Assembly: GCA_016937915.1 (NCBI GenBank)
Contig: JAFGVR010000122.1
Location: forward strand, 1 to 7,370
Source of the DNA: Campylobacterales bacterium
Lineage (GTDB): Bacteria; Campylobacterota; Campylobacteria; Campylobacterales; Sulfurimonadaceae
Direction of reading: 5' to 3'
Length of the DNA: 7,370 bases
Below are positions 1 to 7,370 of the stretch, piece by piece; positions within the stretch are counted from its first letter, which is position 1, and every line of letters begins with the position of its first letter. Made by a program: the position numbers and the translations under genes. Below the pieces are notes generated by a model. The model did not search any database, was not told the DNA's origin, and saw only the letters and a program-made list of their open reading frames with translations.

Positions 1-5327
<5,327 letters not shown>

Positions 5328-5329
5328 CT

Positions 5330-5334
5330 ACCTC
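5330..5334 (-). promoter_or_regulatory. Ribosome binding site of rpoB
   Basis: GAGGT on the minus strand lies 5 bases before the rpoB ATG at 5324-5322. It fixes the start that gives [15 protein letters not shown], which matches the N-terminal length of related beta subunits. It is the same five-base core used by rpoC. Confidence 0.75.
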
Positions 5335-5350
5335 GATGAGTTGTTAATTT

Positions 5351-5372
5351 ATATTCAAGCGTCCTTGAATAT
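5351..5372 (-). promoter_or_regulatory. Perfect 9-bp hairpin in the rpoB 5' leader (hairpin D)
   Basis: Arms 5351-5359 and 5364-5372 (ATATTCAAG / CTTGAATAT) are perfect inverted repeats around a 4-base loop. In the rpoB mRNA the stem ends about 16 bases upstream of the GAGGT ribosome site and follows an A8 tract. Read on the plus strand, the stem is followed at once by T8 (5372-5379), which is the layout of an intrinsic terminator, but the stem is AT-rich and no plus-strand gene is present. It could insulate against antisense transcription or simply shape the rpoB leader. The fold is visible; the function is unknown. Confidence 0.45.
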
Positions 5373-5383
5373 TTTTTTTGAAG

Positions 5384-5402
5384 GCTCTTAAAAATTAAGA
5401 GC
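5384..5402 (-). promoter_or_regulatory. Perfect 8-bp hairpin in the rplL-rpoB spacer (hairpin C)
   Basis: Arms GCTCTTAA (5402-5395 on the minus strand) and TTAAGAGC (5391-5384) pair perfectly around a UUU loop. No U-tract follows in the rpoB direction (the next bases are CUUC then A8), so it does not look like an intrinsic terminator. It is the third of four successive stems in this spacer. Confidence 0.45.
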
Positions 5403-5430
5403 TGATTTAAAGTGCTTATAAACGACATAA

Positions 5431-5473
5431 GGGCACTTTTAGAAAAAGTTTAAAACCTCTTCTAAAAGCGCCC
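5431..5473 (-). promoter_or_regulatory. Long near-perfect hairpin between rplL and rpoB (hairpin B; candidate RNase III site or attenuator)
   Basis: Minus-strand arm GGGCGCTTTTAG (5473-5462) pairs with CTAAAAGTGCCC (5442-5431) over 12 bp with one G-U. The stem then continues without interruption as AAGAGGTT / AACTTTTT (5461-5454 / 5450-5443) for 8 more pairs, two of them G-U, closing a UUA loop. That makes about 20 consecutive pairs, long enough for an RNase III substrate. In E. coli the rplL-rpoB spacer is known to hold a partial terminator and an RNase III processing site that lower rpoBC expression relative to the ribosomal proteins. A like role is inferred here from position and shape only. 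The bases after the stem, UUAUGUCGUUUAUAA, are only moderately U-rich, so full termination is unlikely. Confidence 0.6.
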
Positions 5474-5484
5474 GAAAGTAAGAC

Positions 5485-5509
5485 ATAGATTGGCAAAAAG
5501 CCAATCTAT
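5485..5509 (-). promoter_or_regulatory. Perfect 10-bp hairpin just after rplL (hairpin A)
   Basis: Arms ATAGATTGGC (5509-5500) and GCCAATCTAT (5494-5485) pair perfectly around a U5 loop, 16 bases after the rplL stop. The bases that follow (GUCUUACUUUC) form a weak pyrimidine-rich tail rather than a clear U-run. This suggests a leaky terminator or a 3'-end stabiliser of the rplKAJL message rather than an efficient stop. rpoB has no obvious strong promoter of its own in this spacer, so read-through is expected. Confidence 0.5.
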
Positions 5510-5525
5510 CTTTGTTAAATAAAAA

Positions 5526-5894
5526 TTATTTAACTTCTACTTTAGCACCAGCTTCTTCTAGCTCTTTTTTAGCAGCTTCAGCAGTATCTTTATCTACACC
5601 CTCTTTGATTTTTGATGGAGTAGCTTCACATGCTTCTTTAGCTTCTTTTAAACCAAGACCAGTTAAAGCACGAACAACTTTAATTACATTGATTTTTTTA
5701 GCACCAGCATCAAGTAGTACTACATCAAATTCAGTTTGCTCTTCAGCAGCTGCAGCAGCTACACCAGCACCAGCAACTGCTACAGGTTGAGCAGATACAC
5801 CGAATTTTTCTTCGAATTCTTTTACAAGCTCAGAAAGCTCTAATACAGATAAACCAGAGATATATTCTAAAACATCTTCTTTTGTTATAGCCAT
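5526..5894 (-). CDS. rplL: 50S ribosomal protein L7/L12
   Basis: This 122-residue stalk protein (E. coli mature length 120) binds L10 as dimers and recruits and stimulates the translational GTPases. Residues 1-33 ([20 protein letters not shown]...) are the dimerisation and L10-binding domain. Residues about 34-52 are the flexible Ala/Val/Gly hinge. Residues 54-122 are the globular factor-binding domain, with V70, I71, K72, R75, L82, E84 and K86 matching the known E. coli contact surface (V68, I69, K70, R73, L80, E82, K84), and ending AGAKVEVK. The start follows an AAGGA site 7 bases upstream (5906-5902). It lies 47 bases after rplJ, as expected for co-transcribed partners made in unequal amounts. 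The gene is complete and ordinary. Confidence 0.99.
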   Translation of the reverse strand: MAITKEDVLEYISGLSVLELSELVKEFEEKFGVSAQPVAVAGAGVAAAAAEEQTEFDVVLLDAGAKKINVIKVVRALTGLGLKEAKEACEATPSKIKEGVDKDTAEAAKKELEEAGAKVEVK

Positions 5895-5941
5895 TTTAAT
5901 TTCCTTAAATTTTTATTTTTTAATTTTTATCTTAAAACTGC

Positions 5942-6430
5942 TTATGCAGCAGCTTCTTCCTCTTTTTTGATTCTAAGAGCATCAAGACCAATAGTAAAGT
6001 TTCTAACAGGTCCCATCCATACAGATGCAAGCATACCAAGAAGTTCTTCACGTCCTGGAAGTTTAGCAAACGCTTCAACCTTAGCAGCATCAGCTGGTTC
6101 ACGATCGATGTATGCAGACTTAATTACAAATTTTTCATTATCTTTAGCAAAATCAGATACTACTTTAGAAGTAGAGATTGAATCCTCACCCCATACTAAA
6201 ATATTAGTGTCTTTTAATTCAACACCTTCTAATTCAGCATTTTTAAGTGAAATAGTTGCAAGTGTGTTTTTAACAACTTGAACTTTTGCTTCTTTCGCAC
6301 GAGCCATTTTTCTTAATTTCTCTAGTTCAACAACAGTTAAACCTTTGTAATCACAAAAAATTACAGATTGAGCAGATTTAAACTCATTTGAAAGAACTTC
6401 AATAATTTCAGCTTTTTGTGTTTTTGTCAT
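5942..6430 (-). CDS. rplJ: 50S ribosomal protein L10
   Basis: This 162-residue protein (E. coli 165) anchors the L12 dimers to 23S rRNA next to L11. The N-terminal rRNA-binding domain begins MTKTQKAEIIEVLSNEF and contains the conserved CDYKGLTVVELEKLR (26-40) and VKNTLA (53-58). The characteristic KLPGREELLGMLASVWMGP lies at 123-141. The C-terminal helix that carries L12 dimers runs to the acidic/alanine end KKEEEAAA. The ATG at 6430-6428 has a strong AAGGAG site 8 bases upstream (6444-6439). The gene is preceded by a structured leader that resembles the L10 autoregulatory element, so feedback by the L10-(L12)4 complex is the likely control. Nothing is missing or broken. Confidence 0.98.
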   Translation of the reverse strand: MTKTQKAEIIEVLSNEFKSAQSVIFCDYKGLTVVELEKLRKMARAKEAKVQVVKNTLATISLKNAELEGVELKDTNILVWGEDSISTSKVVSDFAKDNEKFVIKSAYIDREPADAAKVEAFAKLPGREELLGMLASVWMGPVRNFTIGLDALRIKKEEEAAA

Positions 6431-6434
6431 AAAG

Positions 6435-6540
6435 TTTTCTCCTTTCCAGACAACACTTCAATAGGCAAATAAATTAAGCTAACGCACCTATATCTCTAGT
6501 CCATAAAATGCAGTTACTACCGAAGTTAAGTAACTTTATA
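6435..6540 (-). promoter_or_regulatory. Putative L10 leader: autoregulatory mRNA element upstream of rplJ
   Basis: In the transcript, a first stem pairs AUAAA (6539-6535) with UUUAU (6507-6503) and GUUACU (6534-6529) with AGUAAC (6518-6513). It has a UGCAU internal bulge (6512-6508) on one side and closes on a UUCG tetraloop (6524-6521). A second stem pairs AUAGG (6491-6487) with CCUAU (6465-6461). It contains AGGUGC (6489-6484) followed by GCUUAAU (6479-6473). As I remember the Rfam L10_leader family, AGGUGC...CUUAAU...CCU next to rplJ is its core and mimics the L10 site of 23S rRNA. The element sits between rplA and the rplJ ribosome site, as in E. coli and B. subtilis, where L10-L12 represses its own synthesis. 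The pairings are seen; the ligand is inferred from family and position. Confidence 0.72.
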
Positions 6541-6564
6541 ATGCCCCACGCAAAGTGGAGCACT
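6540..6564 (-). promoter_or_regulatory. 10-bp hairpin 5 bases after the rplA stop
   Basis: Minus-strand AGTGCTCCAC (6564-6555) pairs with GTGGGGCATT (6549-6540) over 10 pairs, two of them G-U, around a UUUGC loop. The next bases, AUAAAG, are not a U-tract, so it is not a standard intrinsic terminator. It borders the L10 leader and could be its outer domain, an attenuator stem, or a 3'-end protecting structure for rplKA mRNA. Its function is not decided by the sequence. Confidence 0.5.
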
Positions 6565-6569
6565 AAAAA

Positions 6570-7262
6570 TTATTTAATATCTAATAATTCTGCAACATCT
6601 AGTTTTAAAGCTGGAGACATAGTCAAACTAATTGCACCAGTTTTAATGTACTTACCTTTTGCAGAAGCTGGTTTTTGCTTATTAACAGCAGCAACTAAAG
6701 CTTTTAAGTTCTCTTCTATTTTAGAAGGTTCAAAACTTGATTTACCTATACCAGCGTGAATGTTACCTTTTTTATCAACTCTAAAGTTAACTTGTCCAGC
6801 TTTTAAATTGTTAATAGCTTGAGCAACATTAGGAGTTACAGTACCAGTTTTAGGATTTGGCATTAAACCTTTTGGTCCAAGGATACGACCTATTTGACCA
6901 ACTAGACCCATACAATCAGGAGCAGCAACAACAACATCAAAATTAAATATACCTTGTTTGATGTCTGCTACTAAATCATCAGTTCCAACGATATCTGCAC
7001 CAGCTTCTTTAGCTTCATCAGCTTTAGCACCTTTAGCAAAAACTGCTACGCGAACTGTTTTACCAGTACCATTTGGAAGTACGATAGCACCACGAACCAT
7101 TTGATCAGCATGACGAGGATCTACATTTAGGTTTAATGCAACTTCTACAGTTTCATCAAACTTAGCACTTTTTAAATCTTTTACTGTAGAAACAGCTTCT
7201 GTAACACTATAAGTTTTAGTAGTGTCGATTTTTTCTAATAATTGTTTATATCTTTTACTCAT
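6570..7262 (-). CDS. rplA: 50S ribosomal protein L1
   Basis: This 230-residue L1 protein (E. coli 234) binds 23S rRNA helices 76-78, forms the mobile L1 stalk that guides deacylated tRNA out of the E site, and in other bacteria also represses its own operon by binding mRNA. The protein starts [13 protein letters not shown]. Domain I is formed by the N-terminal part ([16 protein letters not shown] at about 33-48, [20 protein letters not shown] at 57-76) together with the C-terminal part. Domain II includes the L1 signature [16 protein letters not shown] at 128-143. The ATG at 7262-7260 is preferred: it has GGAG 10 bases upstream and the family N-terminal length. The frame is open 10 codons further to a GTG at 7292, but that would add EEFIWRNLK, which has no family match and no ribosome site. 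Confidence 0.98.
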   Translation of the reverse strand: MSKRYKQLLEKIDTTKTYSVTEAVSTVKDLKSAKFDETVEVALNLNVDPRHADQMVRGAIVLPNGTGKTVRVAVFAKGAKADEAKEAGADIVGTDDLVADIKQGIFNFDVVVAAPDCMGLVGQIGRILGPKGLMPNPKTGTVTPNVAQAINNLKAGQVNFRVDKKGNIHAGIGKSSFEPSKIEENLKALVAAVNKQKPASAKGKYIKTGAISLTMSPALKLDVAELLDIK

Positions 7263-7272
7263 TTTCAAATTT

Positions 7273-7276
7273 CTCC
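7273..7276 (-). promoter_or_regulatory. Ribosome binding site of rplA
   Basis: GGAG on the minus strand lies 10 bases before the ATG at 7262. The spacing is slightly long, but it is the only purine-rich match near either candidate start, and it supports MSKRYKQ as the N-terminus over the upstream GTG at 7292. Confidence 0.6.
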
Positions 7277-7288
7277 ATATAAATTCTT

Positions 7289-7323
7289 CCACAATTATTT
7301 AATATCACTGTGGTATATGATAT
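7289..7323 (-). promoter_or_regulatory. Possible H-type pseudoknot in the rplK-rplA spacer
   Basis: Read on the mRNA strand, AUAUCA (7323-7318) can pair with UGAUAU (7307-7302), and CCACA (7313-7309) with UGUGG (7293-7289). The two perfect stems interleave with loops of 4 (UAUA), 1 (G) and 8 (UAAAUAAU) bases, the geometry of a classical H-type pseudoknot. The structure ends 12 bases before the rplA ribosome site. It could tune rplA translation or bind L1, but in AT-rich DNA two short stems may also arise by chance. This is an inference from complementarity only. Confidence 0.35.
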
Positions 7324-7332
7324 AAGATGAGA

Positions 7333-7370
7333 TTAATCGACTATATCAACACCCATACTTCTAGCTGTAC
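7333..7370 (-). CDS. rplK: 50S ribosomal protein L11 (3' end only; 5' part outside window)
   Basis: Only the last 11 complete codons and the TAA stop (7335-7333) are inside the window. They read TARSMGVDIVD, and TARSMG is the conserved C-terminal signature of L11, the protein that binds the GTPase-associated region of 23S rRNA beside L10. It lies 70 bases upstream of rplA on the same strand, which is the universal rplK-rplA order and confirms the identity. The truncation is due to the window edge. Further upstream, nusG and secE would be expected but cannot be seen here. Confidence 0.93.
   Translation of the reverse strand, partial: TARSMGVDIVD

Noticed and set aside
5340..5360. TATAAA-like -10 sequence just upstream of rpoB as a separate promoter
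   Set aside because: In AT-rich DNA such a match is expected by chance. It lies within a hairpin arm, has no clear upstream element and would leave almost no leader before the ribosome site.
5512..5790. Plus-strand open frame rich in Ser/Ala/Thr opposite rplL
   Set aside because: Its composition is the mirror of the Ala/Glu/Lys codons of L7/L12; it has no convincing ribosome site and no recognisable family.
5967..6281. Plus-strand open frame opposite rplJ
   Set aside because: It is an antisense shadow of the conserved L10 gene, with no independent coding evidence.
6496..6504. Three-codon mini-ORF ATG GAC TAG in the rplJ leader as a leader peptide
   Set aside because: It has no ribosome site and lies within the proposed L10-binding structure; a three-codon frame is expected by chance.
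6508..6759. Plus-strand open frame running from the L10 leader into rplA antisense
   Set aside because: It overlaps a structured leader and the conserved L1 gene on the opposite strand, with no family match.
7263..7292. Upstream GTG start for rplA, adding 10 residues
   Set aside because: The extra residues do not match L1 N-termini and have no ribosome site, while the ATG at 7262 has both family length and GGAG upstream.

Overview
The window holds one stretch of the conserved ribosomal-protein / RNA-polymerase cluster, and every gene lies on the minus strand. In transcription order (right to left) these are: the last codons of rplK (L11), rplA (L1), rplJ (L10), rplL (L7/L12), rpoB (RNA polymerase beta) and the first 395 codons of rpoC (beta'). 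The DNA is AT-rich. The protein sequences, mainly the N-termini of RpoB and RpoC and the L7/L12 sequence, look like Campylobacterota (former Epsilonproteobacteria). They resemble the Sulfurimonas / Sulfurovum / Arcobacter side more than Helicobacter, because rpoB and rpoC are separate genes here, whereas Helicobacter and Wolinella carry them fused. The genus is inferred from remembered family resemblance and was not searched.

Layout along the plus coordinates: rpoC (5' part) 1-1186; rpoB 1179-5324, overlapping rpoC by 8 bases; a 201-base spacer 5325-5525 with four consecutive near-perfect hairpins; rplL 5526-5894; a 47-base spacer; rplJ 5942-6430; a 139-base leader 6431-6569 that looks like an L10-binding autoregulatory mRNA element, with one extra hairpin directly after the rplA stop; rplA 6570-7262; a 70-base spacer 7263-7332 that can fold into a compact H-type pseudoknot; rplK 3' end 7333-7370.

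The genes work together in two assemblies. L11, L1, L10 and L7/L12 build the mobile stalks of the large ribosomal subunit: the L1 stalk at the E site, and the L11-L10-L12 factor-binding stalk. Beta and beta' form the catalytic centre of RNA polymerase. Three control levels can be proposed from the sequence: L10-(L12)4 feedback on its own leader, RNA structures between rplL and rpoB that could separate ribosomal-protein output from polymerase output, and translational coupling of rpoC to rpoB through the overlap.

The coding content is ordinary core genome. I saw no mobile element, CRISPR array, tRNA, rRNA or new protein system. The items worth a second look are RNA structures in the spacers and the form of the rpoB/rpoC junction.
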